Assembly (NCBI GenBank): GCA_032717465.1
Contig: CM064667.1
Span: forward strand, 152,501 to 216,500
Direction: 5' to 3'
Source: Coenobita brevimanus
Taxonomy: Eukaryota; Arthropoda; Malacostraca; Decapoda; Coenobitidae
Length of the DNA: 64,000 bases
The translations under genes were made by a program, and so were the position numbers. Shown here one piece after another: positions 20,910 through 32,221 of this stretch. Numbering within the stretch: position 1 is the first letter of the stretch; the number at the start of each line of letters is the position of its first letter. The notes below the pieces were generated by a model. It did no database searches, was not told the DNA's origin, and saw only the letters and a program-made list of their open reading frames with translations.

Positions 20910-20911
20910 AA

Positions 20912-21126
20912 TCTAACTTGCAATACTTTGGTGATAGAAACTCCGTGTACAAAAAGCTAGATAAGGAGTTTATTACAAGCTCACAGTAAAACAGTCTGCC
21001 CGGCTAGGATGTCTGCTAAGAACTGATGCAATAACGCAGTCTTCAGGCGTGGGAAAGCATGCTGACCTAGCAAATTTAGTGGGGACATATATACATCGGG
21101 GGTAGACATATTGTGGAGGGGGTACA
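20912..21126 (-). repeat. 5' LTR (sense) of the Gypsy element
   Basis: About 215 bp, sense start TGTACCCCC, with a sense AATAAA at 20969-20974. It differs from the 3' LTR (270 bp) by about half a dozen substitutions in the ~190 aligned bases, and it lacks that copy's duplication and insertion. It abuts the right GTGG target copy (21127-21130), where the satellite resumes in exact register. Confidence 0.82.
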
Positions 21127-24100
21127 GTGGGGTAGAGATATGGCGGGGTTGGGTGGGGTTGATTCAAGAAATGGTGGGGTTGAATGGGAAGCACTGGGGT
21201 GAGGTTTGTAGATGAGGTAGGGTAAAGTAAGGTGGGTTTCACTGGGGTTGAATCAGGTAATGGATGGGTTGATAGGGGAGTAGTGGGGTAGCATTGAAAG
21301 GTAAGATAAGAAAGAGTATGGTGGGGTTGTCTGGGGTTCAATCAGGTAATGGAGTGGTTGACAGTGGAGTGGTGGGGTAATACTGAAAGGAAAGATAGGG
21401 TAGAGGATGGTGGGGATGGGTGGGGTTGAGTCAGATAATAGTTGGGATGAGAGGGGAGTAGTGGGGTGGTATTGAAAGGTGAGGTTCGGAAGAACATGGT
21501 GGGACTGAGTGGGATTAAATGGGGTAATGGTGGGGTTGAGAGAAGAAGAGAAGGGTAAAATGCAAATCTGAGGTTGGGTAGAGTGCGGTGGGTTGTGTGG
21601 GGTTAAATTGTTTAATAGTGGTGTTCAACAGGGAGAAGTAGTGTAGAACTGACAGGGGAGGAGAAGTAGAGTGTAGTGGAGTTGGGTGGGGATGAGTCGT
21701 TTAATGGTGGGGTTGAGAGGGGAGTAGTGGGGTAGTTTTGAAAGATGAGGTTGGGTAGAGCATGGAAGAGAATGGCAGGGTAGAATGGGGTTATGGTGGG
21801 AATCAGGGAGAAAGGGTGGGATTATATTCATTGATGAGATTGGATAGTGTATGGTGGGGTTGAGTGGGGTTGAATCGATTAATGGTGGGGTTGCCTGGGA
21901 AGGAGGGGGGTAAAATTCAGACGTGGTGTAGGGTAGAGTATGATGTGGTGGGGTGGGGTGGGGATGAATGGGGTAATGGTGGGGTTAAGGAAGGAGGAGT
22001 GGGGTAGTTTTGAAAGATGGGGTTGGGTAGACCATGGAAGAGAATGGCAGGGTAGAATGAGGTTAGGGTGGGATTGAGGGAGAAAGGGTGGGATGATATT
22101 CAAATATGATATTGGGTAGTGTATGGTGGGGTTGAGTGGGGTTGAATCGATTAATTATGGGGTTGACTGGGAAGGAGGGGGGTAAACTTCAGACATGGAA
22201 TAGGGTAGAGTATGATGGGGTGGAGTGGGGATGAATGGGGTAATGGTGGGGTATATGAAGGAGAAGTTGGGTAGTGTTGATAGTTGAGAGAGGGTAGAGT
22301 ATGGTGGGGATTAGTGGGGTTGAATGAGGTAATGGTACGGTTGAGGGAGATAGGGTGGGGTACTACTGAAAGGCGAGGTAAGGTAAAGTATGGTGGGGTT
22401 TAGTGGGGTTGATAAAAAAAATGGTGGGGTTGAGGGAGAAAGGGTAGGGTTGTATTGAAAGGTGAGGTAGGATAGAGTATGGTGGGGTTGGTTGGGGTTG
22501 AATGGGACAATGGTGGGGTTGAGGGAGGAGTAGTGGGGTAATATTGAAAGGTGAGGTAGGGTAGAGTGTGGTGGTGTTGTGTGGGATTATGGTGGGGTTG
22601 AGCGGAGAGAAGTGGGATAAAATTGAAAGATGAGGTAAGGTAGAGTATTGTGGGGTTGGGTAGGGTTGAATCGATTAAAGATGGGGGTGAGAGAAGAGGC
22701 GTGATGTAAATCTGAAAGTTGAGGTAGGGTAGGGTATGGTGGGGTTGAGTGAGGTTGAGTGGGGAAATGGTGGGGTTAAGGGAGGAGGAGTGAGGTAGAA
22801 TTGGAAGTAGAGTAGGCTAGAGTGAGATGGGGTTGAGTTGGGTTGAATGGGGGACTGGTGGGGTTGAGCGGGGAAAGGTTAGTTAAAACTGATTGGTGAG
22901 GTTGGGTAGCGTGTAATGGGTTTGAATGGGGTTGAATCAGCTACTAGTGGGGTTGAGGGAGGAGGTGTAGGTTAAAGTAAAAGTGAGGTAAGGTAGAGTA
23001 TGGTGGGGTTGGGTGGGGTTGAATGGGGTAATGGTGGGGATGAGCAGGAAGTACAGGGGTGAGGTTTGCAGAGGAGGTAGGGCAGAACACAGTGGGGCTG
23101 AGTGGGATTGATTGGGGAAATGGTGGGGTTGAGAGGAAAGTAGTGGGGTAGAATTGAAAGGTGAGGTTCGGTAGGGTATGAAGGAGCTGAGTGGGGGTGA
23201 ATGGGGTAAAGGTGGTGTTGAGTGGGGGGAAGGTTAGCTAAAATTGAAACGTGAGGTAGGGTAGAGCGTGGTGGGGTTGGGTGGAGGTGAACCGAGATAT
23301 GGTGGGGTTTAGTGGGAAGTAATGAGGTGAGGTTTGCAGATGAGGTAGGGTAAAGTAAGGTGTGTTGACTGGGGTTGAATCAGGTAATGGACGGGTTGAT
23401 AGGGAAATAGTGGGGTAGTACTGAAAGGTAAGATAAGGAAGAGTATGGTGGGGTTGACGGGTTGAATCAGATAACGGTGGGGTTGAGAGGGGAGTATTGT
23501 GGTGGTATTGAAAGGTGAGGTTGGGTAGACCATGGTGGGACTGAGTGGGGTTGAATGGGGTGATGGTGGGGTTGAGCGAAGAGGAATGGTGTAAATATGA
23601 AAGGTGAGGTAGGGTAGAGTACGGTGGGGTTCAGTGGGGATGAATGAGAAAATGGTGGGGTTGAGGTAGAAAGGGTTGAGTAATGTTGAAAGGTGAGGTA
23701 GGGTAGAGTATAGTGGGGTTGAATGAGGTTGAATCGGTTAATGGTGGGTTTGAGAGGTGTGGAGTGGGGTCAAACTGAAAGGTGAGGTGCAGTAGAATAT
23801 AGAGAGCTTGGATGGGGTTGATTGGGGTTATGGTGGGGTTGAGCGGAGAGGAGTGGGGTAAAATTGAAAGATGAGGTAAGATAGAGTATTGTGGGGTTGG
23901 GTAGGGTTGAATCGATTAATGGTGGGGATGACTGGCCAGGAGGTGGGTATAATTGAGTTGTAGGGTAGGTTAGAGTATGATGGGGTGGGATGGGGTTCGA
24001 TGGGGTAATAGTCAGGTAAAGCAAGGAGGAGTGAGGTAGTATTGAAAGGTGAAAGTGGGTTGAGTATGGTGGGGTTTAGTGGGGTTGAATGAGGTAATGG

Positions 24101-26399
24101 TGGGGTTGAGGGAGAAAATGTGGGGTAATACTGAAATGCAAGGTAAGGTAGAGTATGGTGGGTTTTAGTAGGACTGAATGAGGTAATGGTGGGATTGAGG
24201 GAGAAAAGGTGGGGTATTACTGAGAGTTGAGGTAAGGTAGAATATGGTGGGGTTTAGCGAGGTTGAGAAAGATAATTTTGGGGTTGAGAGGGGAGTAGTG
24301 GGGTGGTATTGAAAGGTGAAGTTGGGTAGAACATGGTGGGATTGGTTGAGGTTGAATGGGGTAATGGTGGGGTTGAGCGAAGAGGAGAAGGGTAATATGC
24401 AAATGTGAGGTTGAGCAAAGTGTGTTGGGGTTGAGTGGGGTTAAATTGTTTAATTGTGGGGTTGAACAGGTAGAAGCAGGGTAGAACTGACAAGGGAGGA
24501 GAGGTAGAGTGTGGTTGGGTTGGGTTGGGCTGAGTCGGGTAATGGTGGGGTTGAGAGAGGTGTAGTGGGGTAGTTTTGATAGATGCGGTTGGGTAGAGCA
24601 TGGCAGAGAATGGCGGGGTAGAATGGGGTTATGGTGGGGTTGAGGGAGAAGGGCTAGGGTAATATATAAAGATGAGGTAGGGTAGAGTATGGTGGGGTTG
24701 AGTGAGATTGAATCGGGTAATGGTGGGGTTCAGAGGGGTGGAGTGGGATAAAACTGAAAGGTGAGGTAAGGTAGAGTATAGTGAGCTTGGATGGGGTTGA
24801 TTGGGGTTATGGTGGGGTTGAGCAGAGACGAGTGGGGTAAAATTGATAGATGAATGAAGGTAGAGTATTGTGGATTGGGTAGGGTTGAATCGATTAATGG
24901 TGGGGTTGAGAGGAGAGGAGTGGTGTAAATCTGAAAGGTGAGGTAGGGTAGAGTATGGTGGGGTTGACTGAGGTTGAGTGGGGAAATGGTGGGGTTAAGG
25001 GAGGAGGAGTGAGGTATAATTGGAAGTAGAGTAGGCTAGAGTGAGATGGGGTTGAGTTGGGTTGAATGGGGGACTGGTGGGGTTGAGCGGGGAAAGGTTA
25101 GTTAAAACTGATTGGTGAGGTTGGGTAGCGTGTAATGGGTTTGAATGGGGTTGAATCAGCTACTAGTGGGGTTGAGGGAGGAGGTGTAGGTTAAAGTAAA
25201 ATATAGGTAGGGTAGAGTATGGTGGGGTTGGGTGGGGTTGAATGGGGTAATGGTGGGGATGAGCAGGAAGTACAGGGGTGAGGTTTACAGAGGAGGTAGG
25301 GCAGAACACAGTGGGGCTGAGTGGGGTTGATTGGGGTAATGGTGGGGTTGAAAGGAAAGTAGCGGGGTAGAATTGAAAGGTGAGGTTCGGTAGGGTATGA
25401 AAGAGTTGAGTGGGGGTGAATGGGGTAAAGGTGGTGTTGAGTGGGGGGAAGGTTAGCTAAAATTGAAACGTGAGGTAGGGTAGAGCGTGGTGGGGTTGGG
25501 TGGAGGTGAACCGAGATATGGTGGGGTTTAGTGGGAAGTAATGGGGTGAGGTTTGCAGATGAGGTAGGGTAAAGTAAGGTGTGTTGACTGGGGTTGAATC
25601 AGGTAATGGACGGGTTGATAGGGAAATAGTGGGGTAGTATTGAAAGGTAAGATAAGGAAGAGTATGGTGGGGTTGACGGGTTGAATCAGATAACGGTGGG
25701 GTTGAGAGGGGAGTATTGTGGTGGTATTGAAAGGTGAGGTTGGGTAGAACATGGTGGGACTGAGTGGGGTTGAATGGGGTGATGGTGGGGTTGAGCGAAG
25801 AGGAATGGTGTAAATATGAAAGGTGAGGTAGGGTAGAGTATGGTGGGGTTCAGTGGGGATGAATGAGGTAATGGTGGGGTTGAGGGAGAAAGGGTGGGGT
25901 AATATTGAAAGGTGAGGTAGGGTAGAGTATGGTGGGGTTGAATGAGGTTGAATCGGTTAATGGTGGGGTTGAGAGGGGTGGAGTGGGGTCAAACTGAAAG
26001 GTGAGGTACAGTAGAATATAGTGAGCTTGGATGGGGTTGATTGGGGTTATGGTGGGGTTGAGCGGAGAGGAGTGGGGTAAAATTGAAAGATGAGGTAAGG
26101 TAGAGTATTGTGGGGTTGGGTAGGGTTGAATCGATTAATGGTGGGGCTGAGAGGAGAGGAGTGATGTAAATCTGAAAGATGAGGTTGGGTAGGGTATGGT
26201 GGGGTTGAGTGAGGTTGAGTGGGGAAATGGTGGGGTTAAGGGAGGAGGAGTGAGGTAAAATTGGAAGTAGAGTAGGCTAGAGTGAGATGGGGTTGAGTTG
26301 GGTTGAATGGGGGACTGGTGGGGTTGAGCAGGAAAGGTTAGTTAAAACTGATTGATGAGGTTGGGTAGCGTGTAATGGGTTTGAATGGGGTTGAATCAG

Positions 26400-29300
26400 C
26401 TACTACTGGGGTTGAGGGAGGAGGTGGGGGTTAAAGTGAAAGGTGAGGTAAGGTAGAGTATGGTGGAGTTGGGTGGGGTTGAATGGGGTAATGGTGGGGT
26501 TGAAGGAGGAGGAGGAGGGTAATATTGAGAGGTAGGGTAGGCTGGGGTATGGTGGAACTGAGTGGGGTTGAATCAGGTAATGGTGGGGTTGAGTAGGGAA
26601 AGGTAAGTTAGAACTCACTGCTGCGGTGGAGTACCATATAGTGGGGTTGGATGGGGTTGACCCGAGTAACGGTGGGGTTGAGTGGGATGTACTGGGGTGG
26701 GGTTTGCAGGCGAGGTAGGTTAGAATATGGTGGGGATGGGTGGGGTTGAATGGGGTTATTGTGGGGTTGAGATGGGAGTGCTTGGGTGTAGTTAGTAGGT
26801 GAGACTGTTTAGAGTATGGTGAGGTTGGGTGGGGTTGAATCTGTTAATGGTGGGGTTAAGCGTGAATCAAGGGATAAAAATAGAAGTTTGTGGTAGGCTG
26901 GGGAACGGTGGGGTTGGGTGGGGTTGAATGGGATAATGGTGGGGTTGAGCAGGAAGAAGTAGGGTAGAACTGAGAGAGGAGGAGAGGTAGAATGTGGTGG
27001 GGTTGGGTGGGGTTGAAAGGAGTAGTGATGAAGTGGAGAGGGGTTGAGTGGGGTGAAACTGAAAGGTGAGGTTGGGTAGAACATGGCAGAGAATGGCTGG
27101 GTCGAATGGAGTTATGGTGGGGTTGGTGAAGGAGGGGTGAGGTAATATTGAAAGGTGAAGTTGGGTAGAGTATGGTGGGGTTGAGTGGGGTTGAATCGAT
27201 TAATGGTGGGGATGACTGGGCAGGAGGGGGGTAAAATTGAGAGGTAGGGTAAGTTAGAGTATGATGGGGTGGGGTGGGGTTCGATGGGGTAATAGTCAGG
27301 TAAAGCATGGAGTGGGGGAGTATTGAAAGGTGAGAGTGGGTAGAGTATGGTGAGGTAGCATTGAAAGGTAATGGTAAGATAATACTGGAAGGTAGAGTAT
27401 GGTGGGGTTTTAGTGGGACTTGAATGAGGTAATGGTGGGATTGAGGGAGAGTTGGTGGGGTATTACTGAAAGATGAGGTAAGGTAGAGTATGGTGGGGTT
27501 TCGTGGGGTTGAATCAGATATTGGTTGGGTTGAGAGGGGAGTAGTGGGGTGGTATTGAAAGGTGAAGTTCGGTAGAACATGGTGGGACTGGTTGGGGTTG
27601 AATGGGGTAATGGTGGGGTTGAGCGAAGAGGAGAAGGGTAATATGCAAATGTGAGGTTGGGCAAATTGTGGTGGGGTTGAGTGGGGTTAAATTGTTTAAT
27701 TGTGGGGTTGAACAGGGAGAAGTAGGGTAGAACTGACAGGGGAGGAGAGGTAGAGTGTGGTGGGGTTGGGTGGGGCTGAGTCGGGTAATGGTGGGGTTGA
27801 GAGGGGAGTAGTGGGGTAGTTTTGATAGATGAGGTTGGGTAGAGCATGGCAGAGAATGGCGGGGTAGAATGGGGTTATGGTGGGGTTGAGGGAGAAAGGG
27901 TGGGGTAATACTGAAAGGTGAGGTAGGGTAGAGTATGGTGGGGTTGAGTGAGATTGAATCGGGTAATGGTGGGGTTCAGAGGGGTGGAGTGGGATAAAAC
28001 TGAAAGGTGAGGTAAGGTAGAGGATAGTGAGCTTGGATGGGGTTGCTTGGGGTTATGGTGGGGTTGAGCAGAGACGAGTGGGGTAAAAGTGATAGATGAG
28101 GGAAGGTAGAGTATTGTGGATTGGGTAGGGTTGAATCGATTAATGGTGGGGTTGAGAAGAGAGGAGTGGTGAAAATCTGAAAGGTGAGGTAGGGTAGAGT
28201 ATGGTGGGGTTGACTGAGGTTGAGTGGGGGAATGGTGGGGTTAAGGGAGGAGGAGTGAGGTATAATTGGAAGTAGAGTAGGCTAGAGTGAGATGGGGTTG
28301 AGTTGAGTTGAATGGGGGATTGGTGGAGTTGTGCGGGGAAAGGTTAGTTAAAACTGATTGGTGATGTTGGGTAGTGTGTAATGCGGTTGAGTGGGGTTGA
28401 ATCAGATAATAGTGGGGTTGAGGAAGGTGGAGTGAAGTTCAATTAAAAAATGAGTTGCGGTAGAATATGGTGGGGTTGGGTGCGGTTGATCCAAGAAATG
28501 TTGTAGTTGAATGGGAAGTACTGGGGTGAGGTTTGCAGATGAGGTAGGGTAAAGTAAATTGGGTTTGACAGGGGTTGAATCAGGTAATGGAGGGGTTGAT
28601 ATGGGAGTAGGAGGGTAGCACTGAAAGGTAAGATAAGGAACAGTATGGTGAGGTTGTCTGGGGTTGAATCAGGTAATGGAGGGGTTTACAGAGGAGTGGT
28701 TGGGTGGTATTGAAAGGTGAGGTTGGGTAGAACATGGTGGGACTGAGTGGGGTTGAATGGGGAGATGATGGGGTTGAGCGAAGAGGAATGGTGTAAATAT
28801 GAAAGTTGAGGTAGGGAACAGTATGGTGGGGTTCACTGGGGATGAATGTGATAATGGTGGGGTTGAGGGAGAAAGGGTTGGGTAATATTGAAAGGTGAGG
28901 TAGGATAGAGTATGGTGGAGTTGAATGAGGTTGAATCGATTAATGGTGGGGTTGAAAGGGTTGGAGTGATGTAAATCTGAAAGATGAGGTTGGGTAGGGT
29001 ATGGTGGGGTTGAGTGAGGTTGAGTGGGGAAATGGTGGGGTTCAAGGAGAAGGAGTGAGGTAAAATTGGAAGTAGAGTAGGCTAGAGTGAGATGGGGTTG
29101 AGTTGGGTTGAATGGGGGACTGGTGGGGTTGAGCGGGGAAAGGTTAGTTCAAACTGATTGATGAGGTTGGGTAGCGTGTAATGGGTTTGAATGGGGTTGA
29201 ATCAGCTACTACTGGGGTTGAGGGAGGAGGTGGGGGTTAAAGTGAAAGGTGAGGTAAGGTAGAGTATGGTGGAGTTGGGTGGGGTTGAATGGGGTAATGG

Positions 29301-32221
29301 TGGGTTTGAAGGAGGAGGAGGAGGGTAATATTGAGAGGTAGGGTAGGCTGGGGTATGGTGGAACTGAGTTGGGTTGAATCAGGTAATGGTGGGGTTGAGT
29401 ATTAAAAGGTAAGTTAGAACTCACTGCTGCGGTGGAGTACCATATAGTGGGGTTGGATGGGGTTGACCCGAGTAACGGTGGTGTTGAGTGGGATGTACTG
29501 GGGTGGGGTTTGCAGGCGAGGTAGGTTAGAATATGGTGGGGACGGGTGGGGTTGAATGGGGTTATTGTGGGGTTGAGATGGGAGTGCTTGGGTGTAGTTA
29601 GTAGGTGAGACTGTTTAGAGTATGGTGAGGTTGGGTGGGGTTGAATCTGTTAATGGTGGGGTTAAGCGTGAATCAAGGGATAAAAATAGAAGTTTGTTGT
29701 AGGCTGGGGAACGGTGGGGTTGGGTGGGGTTGAATGGGATAATGGTGGGGTTGAACAGGAAGAAGAAGGGTAGAATTGAGAGAGGAGGAGAGGTAGAATG
29801 TGGTGGGGTTGGGTGGGGTTGAAAGGAGTAGTGATGAAGTGGAGAGGGGTTGAGTGGGGTGAAACTGAAAGGTGAGGTTGGGTAGAACATGGCAGAGAAT
29901 GGCTGGGTCGAATGGAGTTATGGTGGGGTTGGTGAAGGAGGGGTGAGGTAATATTGAAAGGTGAAGTTGGGTAGAGTATGGTGGGGTTGAGTGGGGTTGA
30001 ATCGATTAATGGTGGGGATGACTGGGCAGGAGGGTTGTAAAATTGAGAGGTAGGGTAAGTTATAGTATGATGGGGTGGGGTGGGGTACAATTGGGTAATA
30101 GTCAGGTAAAGCATGGGGGAGTGGGGTAGTATTGAAAGGTGAGAGTGGGTAGAGTATGGTGAGGTTTAGTGGATTTGAATGAGGAAATGGTGGGGTTGAG
30201 GGAGAAAATGTGGGGTAATACTGAAATGCGAGGTAAGGTAGAGTATGGTGGGTTTTAGTGGGACTGAATGAGGTAATGGTGGGATTGAGGGAGAAAAGGT
30301 GGGATATTACTGAAAGATGAGGTAAGGTAGAGTATGGTGGGGTTTAGTGGGGTTGAAAAAGATAATGGTGGGGTTCAGAGTATGTCGTGGTATTGAAAGG
30401 TGAAGTTGGGTAGAACATGGTGGGACTGGTTGGGGTTTAATGGGGTAATGGTGGGGTTGAGCGAAGAGGAGAAGGGTAATATGCAAATGTGAGGTTGGGC
30501 AAATTGTGGTGGGGTTGAGTGGGGTTAAATTGTTTAATTGTGGGGTTGAACAGGGAGAAGTAGGGTAGAACTGACAGGGAAGGAGAGGTAGAGTGTGGTT
30601 GGGTTGGGTAGGGCTGAGTCGGGTAATGGTGGGGTTGAGAGGGGAGTAGTGGGGTAGTTTTGATAGATGAGGTTGGGTAGAGCATGGCAGAGAATGGCGG
30701 GGTAGAATGGGGTTATGGTGGGGTTGAGGGAGAAAGGGTGGGGTAATACTGAAAGGTGAGGTAGGGTAGAGTATGGTGGGGTTGAGTGAGATTGAATCGG
30801 GTAATGGTGGGGTTCAGAGGGATGGAGTGGGATAAAACTGAAAGGTGAGGTAAGGTAGAGGATAGTGAGCTTGGATGGGGTTGATTGGGGTTATGGTGGG
30901 GTTGAGCAGAGACGAGTGGGGTAAAAGTGATAGATGAGGGAAGGTAGAGTATTGTGGATTGGGTAGGGTTGAATCGATTAATGGTGGGGTTGAGAAGAGA
31001 GGAGTGGTGAAAATCTGAAAGGTGAGGTAGGGTAGAGTATGGTGGGGTTGACTGAGGTTGAGTGGGGGAATGGTGGGGTTAAGGGAGGAGGAGTGAGGTA
31101 TAATTGGAAGTAGAGTAGGCTAGAGTGAGATGGGGTTGAGTTGAGTTGAATGGGGGATTGGTGGAGTTGTGCGGGGAAAGGTTAGTTAAAACTGATTGGT
31201 GAGGTTGGGTAGTGTGTAATGCGGTTGAGTGGGGTTGAATCAGATAATAGTGGGGTTGAGGAAGGTGGAGTGGAGTTCAATTGAAAGATGAGTTGCGGTA
31301 GAGTATGGTGGGGTTGGGTGGGGTTGATCCAAGATATGGTGGAGTTGAATGGGAAGTACTGGGGTGAGGTTTGCAGATGAGGTAGGGTAAAGTAAATTGG
31401 GTTTGACAGGGGTTGAATCAGGTAATGGAGGGGTTGATATGGGAGTAGGAGGGTAGCACTGAAAGGTAAGATAAGGAACAGTATGGTGAGGTTGTCTGGG
31501 GTTGAATCAGGTGAGTCCGGGGTTTACAGAGTAGTTGTTGGGTGGTATTGAAAGGTGAGGTTGGGTAGAACATGGTGGGACTGAGTGGGGTTGAATGGGG
31601 TGATGGTGGGGTTGAGCGAAGAGGAATGGTGTAAATATGAAAGTTGAGGTAGAGTAGAGTACGGTGGGGTTCACTGGGGATGAATGTGATAATGGTGGGG
31701 TTGAGGGAGAAAGGGTGGGGTAATATTGAAAGGTGAGGTAGGATAGAGTATGGTGGGGTTGAATGAGGTTGAATCGATTAATGGTGGGGTTGAGAGGGGT
31801 GGAGTGGGGTCAAACTGAACGGAGAGGTACAGTAGAATATAGTGAGCTTGGATGGGGTTGATTGGGGTTATGGTGGGGTTGAGCGGAGAGGAGTGGGGTA
31901 AAATTGAAAGATGAGGTAAGGTAGAGTATTGTGGGGTTGGGTAGGGTTGAATCGATTAATGGTGGGGCTGAGAGGAGAGGAGTGATGTAAATCTGAAAGA
32001 TGAGGTTGGGTAGGGTATGGTGTGGTTGAGTGAGGTTGAGTGGGGAAATGGTGGGGTTAAAGGAGGAGGAGTGAGGTAGAATTGGAAGTAGAGTAGGCTA
32101 GAGTGAGATGGGGTTGAGTTGGGTTGAATGGGGGACTGGTGGGGTTGAGCGGGGAAAGGTTAGTTCAAACTGATTGATGAGGTTGGGTAGTGTGTAATGG
32201 GTTTGAATGGGGTTGAATCAG
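26400..32221 (+). repeat. Two tandem higher-order repeat units within the satellite
   Basis: The marker TACTACTGGGGTTGAGGGAG starts at about 26400, 29209 and 32222, giving units of about 2809 and 3013 bp. Internal landmarks stay collinear (26809-27308 with 29615-30114, offset 2806; 27599-27847 with 30437-30685, offset 2838). Rare variants such as the AGTAGTGATGAAGTGGAG patch are shared (about 27009 and 29826). This is recent block duplication, not monomer-by-monomer drift. Confidence 0.8.

Larger units (their letters stand above)
12469..21126 (-). mobile_element. Gypsy-type LTR retrotransposon with env-like gene (errantivirus-like)
   Basis: About 8.66 kb on the - strand. Sense order: 5' LTR (20912-21126), primer-binding site (20892-20909), leader, gag (20002-18629), pol with protease, RT, RNase H and integrase (18878-14641), env-like ORF (14616-13214), candidate polypurine tract (12739-12748) and 3' LTR (12469-12738). 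The outer ends are TG...CA and are flanked by a 4-bp duplication, so both ends are original. Domain order with integrase after RNase H marks it as Ty3/Gypsy (Metaviridae), and the third ORF places it among env-bearing forms. The LTRs differ by several substitutions and length changes. pol and env each carry two disabling changes. It sits inside the satellite and is therefore younger than the array. Confidence 0.93.

Noticed and set aside
20246..20916. Open frames of 82-151 codons in the leader of the Gypsy element
   Set aside because: They come from the GC-rich leader, overlap on both strands and show no motif.
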